This document shows, piece by piece, positions 1 to 7,827 of a DNA stretch of 19,672 nucleotides. The number at the start of each line of letters is the position of its first letter. The first letter of the stretch is position 1. This DNA comes from UMGS755 sp045595795 (GTDB taxonomy: Bacteria > Bacillota > Clostridia > UBA1381 > UBA9506), in NCBI GenBank assembly GCA_045595795.1, contig JAZOBC010000040.1:1-19672 (forward strand). Direction: 5' to 3'. The notes under the pieces were generated by a model. It searched no databases. It saw only the letters and a program-made list of their open reading frames with translations, and was not told where the DNA came from. The position numbers and the translations under genes are program-made.

Positions 1-345
1 GTTATATTTACATATTCTGTTGAACCTGATAACAGGAAGTTTTATGAAGAATCAATTTACCTTGTTGAAGCAGAATCTTTTGAAGATGCTTACGAAAAAG
101 CAGAAGAATATACAAGAGGATTTGACTTGGAACATACCAATTCAAAAGGACAAAAAGTTAAAACAGAAAAGATAGATTTTGCTGATTGCTTTCTTACTTT
201 CGATGAGGAAGATGGTGTGCAGGAAATTTATTCATCAACATTAAAAAACAAATCATCATTATCAGAAGAAGCGTTTTATGAAGCAATTACAAATCAATGT
301 GATTCAGAGGAAATGTATGATTTGAGATATGATGAATTTAATTGA
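1..345 (+). CDS. DUF4288-like protein, 5' end outside window
   Basis: The reading frame is open from base 1 to the TAA-free end at a TGA at 343-345, so this is the C-terminal 114 residues of a gene that starts before the window. The visible part has an acidic stretch with 'EESIYLVEAESFEDAYEKAE', then a TN-x2-GQKV segment, a DCF motif, and 'QEIYSS'. This order (alpha-beta with an 'AxSFEEAYxKAE' helix, a TNxxGQ turn and an EIYS strand) matches what I remember of the DUF4288 family of small cytoplasmic proteins of unknown function. A TTG at 127 could be read as an internal start but has no ribosome-binding site and would cut the conserved region, so I reject it. No membrane segment or signal peptide is visible. 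Family assignment is from memory and moderately secure; the function is unknown. Confidence 0.7.
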   Translation, partial: VIFTYSVEPDNRKFYEESIYLVEAESFEDAYEKAEEYTRGFDLEHTNSKGQKVKTEKIDFADCFLTFDEEDGVQEIYSSTLKNKSSLSEEAFYEAITNQCDSEEMYDLRYDEFN

Positions 346-392
346 ATTATAGATTTTACTTGTGTCAAGTCCATACAATCTAAAAGATTAGT

Positions 393-420
393 TTGCCGAT
401 TTTGATATTTACATATACTA
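393..420 (+). promoter_or_regulatory. predicted sigma-A promoter of the 508 gene
   Basis: TTGCCG at 393-398 and TATACT at 415-420 are separated by 16 bp. Transcription would begin near 427, which is where a 7-bp hairpin starts. The -35 is imperfect, so confidence is modest. Confidence 0.35.
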
Positions 421-426
421 TTGGGT

Positions 427-449
427 GCGAGAAAATTCAGTATTCTCGC
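427..449 (+). promoter_or_regulatory. hairpin at predicted mRNA 5' end
   Basis: GCGAGAA at 427-433 pairs perfectly with TTCTCGC at 443-449 around a 9-base loop. No T-run follows, so it is not a terminator. It sits where the transcript of the 508 gene is predicted to begin, about 60 bases before the ribosome-binding site, and could protect the 5' end. Confidence 0.35.
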
Positions 450-507
450 GGGTTCTAAGGAAAAGTGTTTAAAAAATCCCTTTTAGACAGAAAATGGGGG
501 GTGCCTA

Positions 508-1455
508 ATGAAAAGGTTAATTTGTTTTATCTACATGACTGTAATATTGTTATCAATCTCCATAACTGCCTTTGCCGGAAGTGTTCCTGAAGATTTGTTG
601 CACTCAGATAATGCGCAGATATTCTTCGCTGAGGTTATATACTATCACCCTAACAAAGAAAATCCTGACATTGAATTATTACCTGTAAAGGTGGTTAAAG
701 GCGATGTGACAACGGGTGTCAAACATACATACTATAATCCCAATGTCATAGGTGATTTTAAGGTTGAGGACGGGAATGTTTATCTCTTTACCTATATTGA
801 CGAACATAATCCGACAGACATTTTTGATGTTACAAGCTATGACACGTCTGTTCTGAAACTGAAAAATGTTGAGGGCGATATGTGGGAACGCTTTGAAAAG
901 TATCTAAACGAGGGCAGATATTTAGAAGCGGAACAAGAAAGGCTTGACAAACAAAATGAGGGTTTACCCATTGAGGGCGAAACTGTTTCTCTTGTGGATT
1001 TGATTGGGGTTCCGAAAGAAAAAGCCGAAACGGTTAAGATTCATTATCAACGCGAAGTTTACGATGTTGATGTAGAGACCTTCTATCATGCGATTGACGG
1101 TATTGTTTTGACAGATATTGAGGATATACCGTTGGTAGAGACAGATGGAGAAAGAGTAACCCTAACAAATGGAATGTATATTACAATCAATGGTTTTGAT
1201 GGGTACGCTTTTATAAGTGACGATTGCAAAGTTGACAAGTATGGTATGCACTTTAGCAGACTTCCCATGGGAGCCTATACGATGAATTTTGTTGACAGGG
1301 CAAAAATTGCGGCATTGTTTGCAGGTGATGAATACGATTTGCCATTTCATGAAACACCACTTGCAAAAAAAATATTTTACTTGTCTTTGTTTGTTGTTGT
1401 TATATTCGCGGTTGCATTTACAATAGGTTTTTTATGTAAAAAGAAAAAAGATTAA
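508..1455 (+). CDS. secreted, C-terminally membrane-anchored protein, unknown function
   Basis: I do not recognise this 315-residue protein. Residues 1-23 form a signal peptide (KR, hydrophobic core, 'AFA' cleavage site). The body is a mixed-charge extracellular region with many valine/aspartate/tyrosine strands and no cysteine pairs or catalytic motif that I can name. Residues about 287-309 form a hydrophobic helix followed by a basic tail ('CKKKKD'), so the C-terminus is a stop-transfer anchor and the body should face outside. The ATG at 508 follows a G-rich Shine-Dalgarno (496-502) at close spacing. The gene is flanked upstream by a predicted promoter and downstream by a small hairpin plus T-run, so it is probably a single-gene transcript unrelated to the metabolic genes. 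Confidence 0.75.
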   Translation: MKRLICFIYMTVILLSISITAFAGSVPEDLLHSDNAQIFFAEVIYYHPNKENPDIELLPVKVVKGDVTTGVKHTYYNPNVIGDFKVEDGNVYLFTYIDEHNPTDIFDVTSYDTSVLKLKNVEGDMWERFEKYLNEGRYLEAEQERLDKQNEGLPIEGETVSLVDLIGVPKEKAETVKIHYQREVYDVDVETFYHAIDGIVLTDIEDIPLVETDGERVTLTNGMYITINGFDGYAFISDDCKVDKYGMHFSRLPMGAYTMNFVDRAKIAALFAGDEYDLPFHETPLAKKIFYLSLFVVVIFAVAFTIGFLCKKKKD

Positions 1456-1460
1456 TTTAC

Positions 1461-1481
1461 ACTGACGGATTCAGTTTTTTT
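1461..1481 (+). terminator. weak intrinsic terminator
   Basis: ACTGA at 1461-1465 pairs with TCAGT at 1471-1475 around CGGAT, followed by a run of seven T residues (1475-1481). The stem is only 5 bp, so it may be leaky and let the symporter gene downstream be co-transcribed. Confidence 0.45.
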
Positions 1482-1526
1482 GTCCTATGCAGTGGAAAAA
1501 TGTTATATTTCAGGAGGAAGAATTTG

Positions 1527-3014
1527 ATGGAGACAATTTTTGAAAAGGTGTCTGATATAAATAGTGTTATTAACGGTTGGGTTTGGGGACCTGTGATGTT
1601 GGTGTTTTTGGTTGGAACAGGAATATTTCTTACGTTTGGACTTAAATTTTTTCAGGTAGGAAAAATTGGCCTATGGATGAAAAATACCTTTGGAACACTT
1701 TTAAAAAAGACAGAGAATACATCAAAAGATTCTAAGTCAATTTCTTCGTTTCAGGCTCTTTGTACGGCTCTGGGCGGTACGGTTGGTGTAGGCAATGTTG
1801 TAGGCGTTGCAACCGCTATTGCCGCCGGTGGGCCAGGTGCAATTTTCTGGATGTGGTTTGCAGCTTTTTTTGGCATGATAACAAAGTATGCTGAAATCGT
1901 CTTAGGTATATTCTATCGCAAGAGAACAGAAAGCGGTGAATGGTTAGGCGGTGCTATGGTGTATTTAAAAGAGGGCTTCTCCGACAAGAAGGGCTTGAAA
2001 ACCTTAGGTACTGTATTGGGTGTTCTGTTTGCCTTGTTCTGTGTGATTGCATCATTTGGCATTGGCAACATGAGTCAAATCAATACGATTGCAGCAAATT
2101 TTGAGCAGACATTCAATATTCCTATTATCGCGACAGGTATCGTTCTTTTTATTTTGATGGCAATCATCGCTATGGGCGGATTAAAGGGAATTGGCTCTGT
2201 CACGGAAAAAATGGTTCCATTTATGTCCGCATTCTACATAATTGGCAGTATTGTCATTATTTTAACCAAGTTTACGGTTCTTGACGATGTTTTTGTTGCT
2301 ATCTTTAAAGGTGCGTTTGGATTTGATGCTATTGCCGGTGGTGCGATTGGTGTGGTTATTTCCAAAGTCGCTAAAAGCGGCATTGCACGAGGTGTTTTTT
2401 CTAACGAGGCTGGTCTTGGTTCTTCTGCTTTGGTTCATTCTACCGCTGATGAAAAGGAGCCTGTTAAGCAGGGAATGTGGGGGGTGTTTGAGGTATTCGT
2501 TGACACACTTGTTATCTGTAGCCTTTCAGCTATTGTTATTCTATCTTCCGGCGTGATTGACCTTTCAACCGGTTTGGTGGCTGATGGTTTTACGGCGAGC
2601 AAGGCGTCTGTTCTGGTAACACAAGCGTTTGAGAAATCCTTTGGCACAGTGGGAGGTTATTTTATAACGATTGCTATTTTCTTCTTTGCCTTTTCTACTG
2701 TCATCGGTTGGTTTATTTACGGCTCGAAGGCTTGTGAATTTCTGTTTGGTAAAGCTTTAACGGCAATCTATAAAGTATTATTTGTGTGCTTTGTTATTGT
2801 GGGTGCAACGATGGATCTTTCGCTTGTATGGGATATTTCCGATACGTTTAATGGCCTAATGGCAATTCCTAACCTAATTGGTTTGGTCATTCTTTCCGGC
2901 ACTGTGTTTAAGATTACAGGAAACTATCTTGCGAGATTAAAGGGCGAGAAGGTTGCCCCCGTCCTTTCGGCTTATGATGACATTCAGGCGGAAATGGAAG
3001 AAAAAGAGGATTGA
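1527..3014 (+). CDS. AGCS family sodium:alanine/glycine symporter
   Basis: This 495-residue integral membrane protein should couple inward Na+ (or H+) flux to uptake of alanine, glycine or a related small amino acid. It shows the family signature near residues 100-118 ('GGPGAIFWMWFAAFFGM'), the preceding 'GGTVGVGNVVGVA' stretch and the later 'SGIARGVFSNEAGLGSS' loop. About ten hydrophobic segments are spread over the length, and the length is usual for the family. The start is the ATG at 1527, seven to ten bases after AGGAGGAAG (1512-1520); an earlier in-frame ATG at 1500 lies upstream of that site. It is followed after 46 bases by an oxidoreductase and then a hydroxyacid dehydrogenase, with no terminator in between, so the three are probably one operon. 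Substrate specificity cannot be read from the sequence. Confidence 0.93.
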   Translation: METIFEKVSDINSVINGWVWGPVMLVFLVGTGIFLTFGLKFFQVGKIGLWMKNTFGTLLKKTENTSKDSKSISSFQALCTALGGTVGVGNVVGVATAIAAGGPGAIFWMWFAAFFGMITKYAEIVLGIFYRKRTESGEWLGGAMVYLKEGFSDKKGLKTLGTVLGVLFALFCVIASFGIGNMSQINTIAANFEQTFNIPIIATGIVLFILMAIIAMGGLKGIGSVTEKMVPFMSAFYIIGSIVIILTKFTVLDDVFVAIFKGAFGFDAIAGGAIGVVISKVAKSGIARGVFSNEAGLGSSALVHSTADEKEPVKQGMWGVFEVFVDTLVICSLSAIVILSSGVIDLSTGLVADGFTASKASVLVTQAFEKSFGTVGGYFITIAIFFFAFSTVIGWFIYGSKACEFLFGKALTAIYKVLFVCFVIVGATMDLSLVWDISDTFNGLMAIPNLIGLVILSGTVFKITGNYLARLKGEKVAPVLSAYDDIQAEMEEKED

Positions 3015-3060
3015 TGCGCAATTATATCTCATAAATAAGATCCGGAAAGGAAATATTACG

Positions 3061-4062
3061 ATGAAAGAAATACGTTGGGGCATTGTTGGCCCCGGAACGA
3101 TTGCGAATAAATTTGCACGCGCGATTAAAAATGTGGAAGGTGCTTGCCTTGTGGCGGTGGCATCACGCTCAGAAGCAAGAGGACGCGAGTTTGCTGAGCG
3201 CCATGGTATTCAAAGCGTTTTTTCAAGCTATAAATCCATGGCAGCATCTGATTGTGTAGATGCCGTGTATATTGCGACACCACATCCGTATCACGCGCCT
3301 TGTGCAGAACTTTTCTTACAAGCTAAGAAGCATGTGCTGTGTGAAAAACCTATGTGCCTCAATGCGAAGCAAGCAAGAAAATTACAAGCAGTTGCCGAAG
3401 AAAACGGCATGTTTCTGATGGAAGCTATGTGGACAAGATTTTTACCGGCAATTAAAGAGGTGTGTGCCTTGGTAAAACGAGGTGAAATCGGTGAGGTTTT
3501 AAGCCTCGAGGCAGACTTTTGCTATGCATCCACACCGGAAGAAAAAGCCAAGATGTTTGTGCCGAGCATGGGTGGCGGCTCGCTTTTGGATGTGGGCATT
3601 TATGGCCTTACCTTCGCTTCACTTCTTTTCGGTAATCAGCCCGAAGAGGTTTGTAGCATGGCAACCATAGAAGATGGTATGGATGCTCAAATGAACGTGC
3701 TTTTAAGATATGAAGGTGGGGCGATTGCAAATGTATCCTCTGCTGTTGTATTGCAGAAGCCGGAAACGGCTTATGTTTATGGCACAAAAGGGTATATTTT
3801 AATACCAAACTTTTATGGTGCTACTGAGTTTTATGTCTATATTGATGGGGAGGAAAAGCACATGAAAGCCCCAAGCATAGGTGAGGGGTTTGAGGAGGAA
3901 ATCCTTGAAGTTTGCAGCTGTATAAACGCAGGGAAGAAACAAAGCGATGTTATGCCACTTTGTGAGACGATTACAATGCTTGAGCTGATGGACCAAATCC
4001 GAAGAACACACGGCATTTGCTATCCCTTTGATGGTGAGTATGCCGGCAACAGATGTTTTTGA
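3061..4062 (+). CDS. Gfo/Idh/MocA oxidoreductase, dihydrodiol-dehydrogenase-like
   Basis: This is a cytoplasmic NAD(P)-dependent oxidoreductase of 333 residues. The N-terminal Rossmann fold starts with 'GIVGPGTIA' (nucleotide loop G10-x-G12-x2-A15). The EKP motif is at residues 95-97, whose lysine is catalytic in the family. The C-terminal sheet domain carries 'GGGSLLDVGIYGL' at 171-183. 'MWTRFLP' at 123-129 and the Lys96/Tyr181 pair resemble dimeric dihydrodiol dehydrogenases and D-xylose dehydrogenases rather than inositol dehydrogenases, so it likely oxidises or reduces a sugar or cyclic diol. ATG 3061 follows GGAAAGG; upstream in-frame codons overlap the symporter and lack a Shine-Dalgarno. 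It ends 16 bases before the next gene. Substrate is unknown. Confidence 0.9.
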   Translation: MKEIRWGIVGPGTIANKFARAIKNVEGACLVAVASRSEARGREFAERHGIQSVFSSYKSMAASDCVDAVYIATPHPYHAPCAELFLQAKKHVLCEKPMCLNAKQARKLQAVAEENGMFLMEAMWTRFLPAIKEVCALVKRGEIGEVLSLEADFCYASTPEEKAKMFVPSMGGGSLLDVGIYGLTFASLLFGNQPEEVCSMATIEDGMDAQMNVLLRYEGGAIANVSSAVVLQKPETAYVYGTKGYILIPNFYGATEFYVYIDGEEKHMKAPSIGEGFEEEILEVCSCINAGKKQSDVMPLCETITMLELMDQIRRTHGICYPFDGEYAGNRCF

Positions 4063-4078
4063 TGATAGGAGAAAGATA

Positions 4079-5026
4079 ATGAAGATTTCTGTTTTAGATA
4101 TTGCTACTTTGGGTGATGATTTAAATTTTGATGCCATTCACCGTCTTGGAGAGGTAACGATTTATGATCTCACCTTGCAGGAAGATGTGGTTGATAGAAT
4201 CCGTGATGCGGAGGTGCTGATTTTAAATAAAGTCAAGCTCAACCGCGAGAATTTGCCTTATGCTGAAAAGTTAAAGCTAATCTGTATCACGGCTACGGGT
4301 TTTGATAACGTTGATTTGGAGTATTGTCGTGAACATAAGATTGCTGTTTGCAACGTTGCCGGATATTCCACAGACAGTGTGGTGCAGTTAACGGTTGCTA
4401 TGGCATTTTCTCTTGCGACGAATTTGGAAGCCTTTGACGGTTATGTAAAGTCCGGTGCCTATACCAAGAGCGGTGTTTTCAACCGCATAAAACCCGTGTT
4501 CCGTGAAATGTCTGCATTGACTTGGGGTGTTGTAGGTCTTGGCAACATTGGCATGAAGGTGGCTGACATAGCCAAAACCATGGGCTGTAATGTTCTTGCT
4601 TATAAAAGAACACCAGTAGAGGATTATCCCTGTGTTGATCTTGTGACTTTGTGCCGTGAAAGTGACATCATCAGCATTCATACACCGCTGAGTGACGAGA
4701 CTTATCATTTAATTGATGAAACATGCCTTTCTCTCATGAAAAAAAGTGCCATTTTAATCAATGTGGCACGAGGTGCTGTGGTGGATGAAGCAGCTGTTTG
4801 CAAGGCTGTGGCAGAAAAAAGATTGGGTGGACTTGGCGTGGATGTATATTCAACTGAGCCTATGCAGCCCGATAGCCCCTACCAGGCAATTTTGCATTGT
4901 GATAACGTCATCTTTACACCACATATGGCGTGGGGTGCGATTGATGCCAGACAGCGTTGTATGGACGAAGTGGCAAAAAATATTGAGAGTTTTATTGATG
5001 GTGGAAAACGCTCTAGATTAGTGTGA
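4079..5026 (+). CDS. D-2-hydroxyacid dehydrogenase, NAD-dependent
   Basis: This 315-residue cytoplasmic enzyme interconverts a 2-oxoacid and its D-2-hydroxyacid with NAD(H). The nucleotide-binding loop 'GLGNIG' is at 153-158. The family's catalytic triad is complete: Arg231 in 'NVARGAVVDE', Glu260 in 'DVYSTEP', and His282 in 'TPHMAWGA'. The split substrate-binding domain (1-~100 and C-terminal) is full length. Glycerate/hydroxypyruvate, lactate and phosphoglycerate dehydrogenases share this layout; there is no C-terminal ACT domain, so it is not a standard serA product. ATG 4079 is placed by AGGAGA at 4067-4072; an in-frame ATG at 4028 overlaps the upstream gene. Last gene of the symporter operon, followed directly by a terminator. 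Glycerate or hydroxypyruvate is a plausible substrate but that is inference. Confidence 0.92.
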   Translation: MKISVLDIATLGDDLNFDAIHRLGEVTIYDLTLQEDVVDRIRDAEVLILNKVKLNRENLPYAEKLKLICITATGFDNVDLEYCREHKIAVCNVAGYSTDSVVQLTVAMAFSLATNLEAFDGYVKSGAYTKSGVFNRIKPVFREMSALTWGVVGLGNIGMKVADIAKTMGCNVLAYKRTPVEDYPCVDLVTLCRESDIISIHTPLSDETYHLIDETCLSLMKKSAILINVARGAVVDEAAVCKAVAEKRLGGLGVDVYSTEPMQPDSPYQAILHCDNVIFTPHMAWGAIDARQRCMDEVAKNIESFIDGGKRSRLV

Positions 5027-5033
5027 AATGAGT

Positions 5034-5077
5034 AAAACCGACAAGCCACAGCAGAGTGATTTGTCGGTTTTTATTTT
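5034..5077 (+). terminator. intrinsic terminator
   Basis: AAAACCGACAA (5034-5044) pairs perfectly over 11 bp with TTGTCGGTTTT (5061-5071) around a 16-base loop, followed by more T residues. It begins eight bases after the D-2-hydroxyacid dehydrogenase stop codon and closes the 1527-5026 operon. Confidence 0.88.
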
Positions 5078-5093
5078 TTAGCTCTCAGAAAGA

Positions 5094-5122
5094 TTGAAAT
5101 TTATAAAAAAGTGTGGTATATT
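5094..5122 (+). promoter_or_regulatory. predicted sigma-A promoter of the 5158 gene
   Basis: TTGAAA at 5094-5099, 17 bp spacer, and an extended -10 TGG-TATATT (TATATT at 5117-5122). The ribosome-binding site AGGAGG follows at about 5143-5148. Position directly after a terminator supports it as an independent transcription unit. Confidence 0.65.
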
Positions 5123-5157
5123 ATAAGTAATGTAAAGACAATAGGAGGCATAACAAA

Positions 5158-5997
5158 ATGATTAAAATTGGTATTGTAGATTATTTTTTAGATAATTTTC
5201 ATGGTGGAAATTATCCGAAATGGATTTCGAACTATAGCGAAAATACGATTGAGGTTACATGTGCTTATGCAAAAATTGACCACCCGGCCGGCGGTATGAC
5301 CAGCCTTGAATGGTCAAAAAAACACGGTATTCCTCTTTATTCTTCCATTGAGGAGGTTGTGGAGAAGAGCGACTGCATTATGGTACTGGCACCCAGCCAT
5401 AGTGAGACTCATGAAGAACTGAGCCAGATTCCTCTCCGCAGCGGCAAACCTGTCTTTGTCGACAAAGCCTTTGCGCCGGATTTAGAAACCGCAAAACGCA
5501 TGTTTGCTCTTGCAGAAGCGCATAACACACCTTGTTGTTCTGCTTCGGCTCTGGCGTTTGTTGCGGAATATCAAAAAATCAATCGCGCTGGGATTCAAAC
5601 GATTTCAAGCAGAAGTGCCGGTACTTTTGAAGTATATTGCATTCATCAGTTTGAGCCGGTTATTGCAATGATGGGGGCAAATCCGGTTGGCGTTATGTCC
5701 ATTGGCGATGCACAGTATCCTTCATTTTTGATTCAATTTGAAGATGGCAGATGCGCCAAAACAGAACACTTTAATGTGGCTCCGTTTGAGGTGTATGTAG
5801 GCTATGAAGATGGAAATGCCATATGTGTGCGTGCGGAAGACGATGTATTCTGCAGATTTGTGCACCAGCTTTTGAAATATTTTGAAACAGGTACGCCCTT
5901 GATTGAAGCATCGCAGACTCTGCGAGTTATTGCAGCACTGGATGCAGCTAAAAAGGCAATTCTTTCACCGCATACAATGATTCCTGTTGTTATGTGA
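5158..5997 (+). CDS. atypical Gfo/Idh/MocA oxidoreductase-like protein
   Basis: This 279-residue protein is shorter than the usual 330-390 for the family. It begins 'MIKIGIVDYF' and has 'NFHGGNYPKWI' where the classic GxGxxG/A nucleotide loop should be, so the glycine-rich dinucleotide motif is missing. The middle is recognisable: 'YSSIEEVVEKSDCIMVLAPSHSETHEE' is the usual beta-alpha-beta with the CIMVLAPS strand. 'VFVDKAFAPDLETAKRMFALAE' (99-120) corresponds to the EKP region, with K103 in the catalytic lysine position and Asp-Lys-Ala in place of Glu-Lys-Pro. The C-terminal half is a shortened version of the sheet domain. AGGAGG precedes the ATG by nine bases. It has its own promoter and converges on the isomerase gene. 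It may be a binding or regulatory paralogue, or a dehydrogenase with an altered cofactor site. Confidence 0.75.
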   Translation: MIKIGIVDYFLDNFHGGNYPKWISNYSENTIEVTCAYAKIDHPAGGMTSLEWSKKHGIPLYSSIEEVVEKSDCIMVLAPSHSETHEELSQIPLRSGKPVFVDKAFAPDLETAKRMFALAEAHNTPCCSASALAFVAEYQKINRAGIQTISSRSAGTFEVYCIHQFEPVIAMMGANPVGVMSIGDAQYPSFLIQFEDGRCAKTEHFNVAPFEVYVGYEDGNAICVRAEDDVFCRFVHQLLKYFETGTPLIEASQTLRVIAALDAAKKAILSPHTMIPVVM

Positions 5998-5999
5998 GA

Positions 6000-6018
6000 A
6001 AAACGTTAATTTTCGTTT
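6000..6018. terminator. possible bidirectional terminator between convergent genes
   Basis: AAACG (6001-6005) pairs with CGTTT (6014-6018) in the eight-base gap and first codons between two convergent stop codons. An outer GAGAA (5996-6000) can pair with TTCTC (6023-6027) across a bulge. On the minus strand it is followed by T-rich sequence. The stem is short, so this is weakly supported. Confidence 0.25.
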
Positions 6019-6863
6019 ATTGTTCTCTTTAAAAAATCAAATGCAGTTTGAATATCGGCTGTCGGGTTTTGACCAACCTCTCTTTCAATGGTTAAAAAGC
6101 CCCGATAGCCGATTTTTTCTAATGCTGAGAGATAGTTTGGAAAATCGACGCTACCGGTTCCTAAAGGCACTTCCTCAAAAAAAGCAACATTGTTATAGGA
6201 GTCCGGAACAGGATGCACGGCACGGTAGATAAATTCTGGGTTTGATTCTCTCAGTTTGTTTCCGTCTTTTGCATGTGTGTGGACGATGTAATCCTTTAAC
6301 GTGTACACCGCCTGAACAGGATCGTCCCCCGTGACCATAGCAAAATTGGCAGGGTCTAAATTAACTGCCACACCCTTAGAGCCTAAGCCATCTAAAAACC
6401 CTTTTAACACAGAAGCCGTTTCCGGTCCTGTTTCTATTGCAAAATGGGCATCACAACGGTCAGCGTAGTCGGCGAGCACAAAACAAGCCTCCTGCATGAT
6501 TTTATAGCGGTCGTGGCTTGGATCGGCAGGCACAACGCCGATATGTGTGGTGACGATGTTGGTTTCTAAGTCTTTGGCAAGGTCAACGATGCGCTTAGAT
6601 TTTTCAATCAGCGCCGGATTTTTTTCTCTGTCACCAAAGCCCATGCCTAAATCACCGCACAATGCTGAAAAAATGAGCCCATTGCCTTTTACTTCGTTTA
6701 ATAATGCCCGTCTTGCAGAAGCAGAAAGGTTTTCGGGGGCATTTTCGCCGGTTGTGGCATACATCTGAATGCCTTGTGCACCCATCTCTGCGGCCTTTTG
6801 AATAGAATTGCTGCGCGGAAGTTTAAATGATTCTAAGATAACACCAATTGGAAAATGATACAT
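6006..6863 (-). CDS. TIM-barrel sugar phosphate isomerase/epimerase family protein
   Basis: This 285-residue cytoplasmic protein belongs to the xylose-isomerase-like / AP-endonuclease-2 TIM-barrel superfamily, which isomerises, epimerises or dehydrates sugars and inositol derivatives with a divalent metal. The four metal ligands of the family are visible in order: Glu144 ('AIETGPE'), Asp170 ('NLDPANF'), His197 ('HTHAKDG') and Glu260 ('TIEREVG'). His107 ('TTHIG') fits the usual second-shell site. I start it at the ATG at 6863, since AAAGGA lies nine bases upstream; an earlier in-frame ATG at 6884 has no ribosome-binding site. It follows the AraC gene by 27 bases on the same strand and is probably co-transcribed with it. 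C-glycoside-cleaving enzymes and inosose dehydratases share this fold, so the exact reaction is open. Confidence 0.9.
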   Translation of the reverse strand: MYHFPIGVILESFKLPRSNSIQKAAEMGAQGIQMYATTGENAPENLSASARRALLNEVKGNGLIFSALCGDLGMGFGDREKNPALIEKSKRIVDLAKDLETNIVTTHIGVVPADPSHDRYKIMQEACFVLADYADRCDAHFAIETGPETASVLKGFLDGLGSKGVAVNLDPANFAMVTGDDPVQAVYTLKDYIVHTHAKDGNKLRESNPEFIYRAVHPVPDSYNNVAFFEEVPLGTGSVDFPNYLSALEKIGYRGFLTIEREVGQNPTADIQTAFDFLKRTINEN

Positions 6864-6890
6864 GTCAATTCGTCCTTTCGACATATAATT

Positions 6891-7691
6891 TTATGCCATG
6901 GTATTTTTTCTGTGATCTCGTGGTGTAGTGCCGAATTTTTTCTTGAACAGTTTTGAAAAATAAAATTGATCGCAAAATCCCAGTCGTTCGCTGATGGCGA
7001 GCACAGATAAATTGCTTTTTAAAAGAAGTTGTTCTGCTTCAAACATGACAGCGTTAAAAATATAATCATGAACAGGAATGCCGAGTTCTTTTTTAAATCG
7101 CTTGGTTAGCGTGCTTTTTGAAACAAAGACATATTCTGCAATTTCGCCGACTCCCAGTTTGATGGAGAGATTCTGGTTGATAAATTGAATCGCACGTTCA
7201 ATAGTAGGAGAAAATTCACGGGTTTTCATAAAAACACCGCTTTCTTCAATCATTGTCAATAAAATTTGATACACAATCTGTCGCACCTTTAATCCGTCCA
7301 GTATTTGTTTGCTGTCAAGACAAGAGCAAAGAAGTTTTGAGGGATCTTCAAAAGACTCAAAAAAACGAGGATAGTTTAATGAGTGGAGAAGGTCGAGCCT
7401 GTCGAAATCACAAAGCTTAATATGAAAATAGATGTGTTCTAAGTGATCCGCACAATTATAAGTAAAGGAAAAACCGGCGGGAAGCAAATACCAGTGTCCC
7501 GGTGAAAGAGTTAATTTTTCTTGCTCATATGTTATCGTAGCGCTACCGTTTTTTACATAATATAGCCTTGAAAAATCCGGTTGCACAACTTTACCGCACC
7601 ATGTACGATCAACCACGGCATAGCCAAATTTCAGCATGAGCAATCGGATTCGGTTTGTGATTTCACATAATGCAGAATTTATATGTATCAT
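6891..7691 (-). CDS. AraC family transcriptional regulator, cupin sensor type
   Basis: A 266-residue soluble DNA-binding regulator. Residues about 25-95 form a cupin-like ligand domain ('RLYYVKNGSATITY', 'LSPGHWYLLPAGFSF'), typical of sugar-sensing AraC proteins. The C-terminal 95 residues hold the two helix-turn-helix units: 'VGEIAEYVFVSKSTLTKRFKK' at about 181-201 and 'VLAISERLGFCDQFYFSKLFKKKFG' at about 230-254, ending in 'TPRDHRK'. ATG 7691 follows GGAGG with good spacing. It is divergent from the OYE operon and upstream of the isomerase gene. Two 15-bp direct repeats spaced 21 bp lie just upstream of the operon promoter, the geometry AraC proteins bind. Activation of the 8004-13222 operon is therefore likely, though unproven. 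The ligand is unknown. Confidence 0.93.
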   Translation of the reverse strand: MIHINSALCEITNRIRLLMLKFGYAVVDRTWCGKVVQPDFSRLYYVKNGSATITYEQEKLTLSPGHWYLLPAGFSFTYNCADHLEHIYFHIKLCDFDRLDLLHSLNYPRFFESFEDPSKLLCSCLDSKQILDGLKVRQIVYQILLTMIEESGVFMKTREFSPTIERAIQFINQNLSIKLGVGEIAEYVFVSKSTLTKRFKKELGIPVHDYIFNAVMFEAEQLLLKSNLSVLAISERLGFCDQFYFSKLFKKKFGTTPRDHRKNTMA

Positions 7692-7756
7692 GCTTGATCC
7701 TCCATAATTTTATACTCGATTTTACCTTGTTAATTTTAATAAGTTAATGTATTATA

Positions 7757-7785
7757 ATGATAACACATGCAATAAAAAAAAGCAA
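7757..7785 (-). promoter_or_regulatory. predicted promoter of araC-isomerase unit
   Basis: On the minus strand, TTGCTT (7785-7780), a 17-bp spacer and extended -10 TGT-TATCAT (TATCAT at 7762-7757). The -35 overlaps the left arm of a 9-bp inverted repeat (7783-7791), so binding there could block this promoter. Confidence 0.45.
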
Positions 7786-7827
7786 GAATAATTTGGGAGC
7801 CGGTGTATGGAGATGAAGTTATTCTTG
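7783..7827. repeat. 9-bp inverted repeat in divergent intergenic region
   Basis: CAAGAATAA (7783-7791) is perfectly complementary to TTATTCTTG (7819-7827), with 27 bases between. It could be an operator with half-sites about 36 bp apart overlapping the araC -35, or an RNA hairpin whose loop contains GGGAG (7795-7799) and the ATG of a 17-codon reading frame (7807-7860). The rest of the divergent spacer (7692-8003) holds the two promoters and the direct repeats listed separately. Confidence 0.5.

Noticed and set aside
377..389. AATCT-AAA-AGATT hairpin as a terminator for the first gene
   Set aside because: Stem of 5 weak pairs and no T-run following; could be chance in A+T-rich DNA.
1480..1509. 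TTGTCC-18-TGT-TATATT as a promoter for the symporter gene
   Set aside because: Transcription would begin near 1515, inside the AGGAGG ribosome-binding site, which would damage translation. Read-through of the weak 1461 terminator or another promoter is more likely.
3799..4137. 112-codon minus-strand frame
   Set aside because: Antisense to two well-supported dehydrogenase genes; no recognisable protein features.
5987..6232. 81-codon + strand frame after the 5158 gene
   Set aside because: Almost wholly antisense to the isomerase gene, whose catalytic residues are intact, and without a ribosome-binding site.
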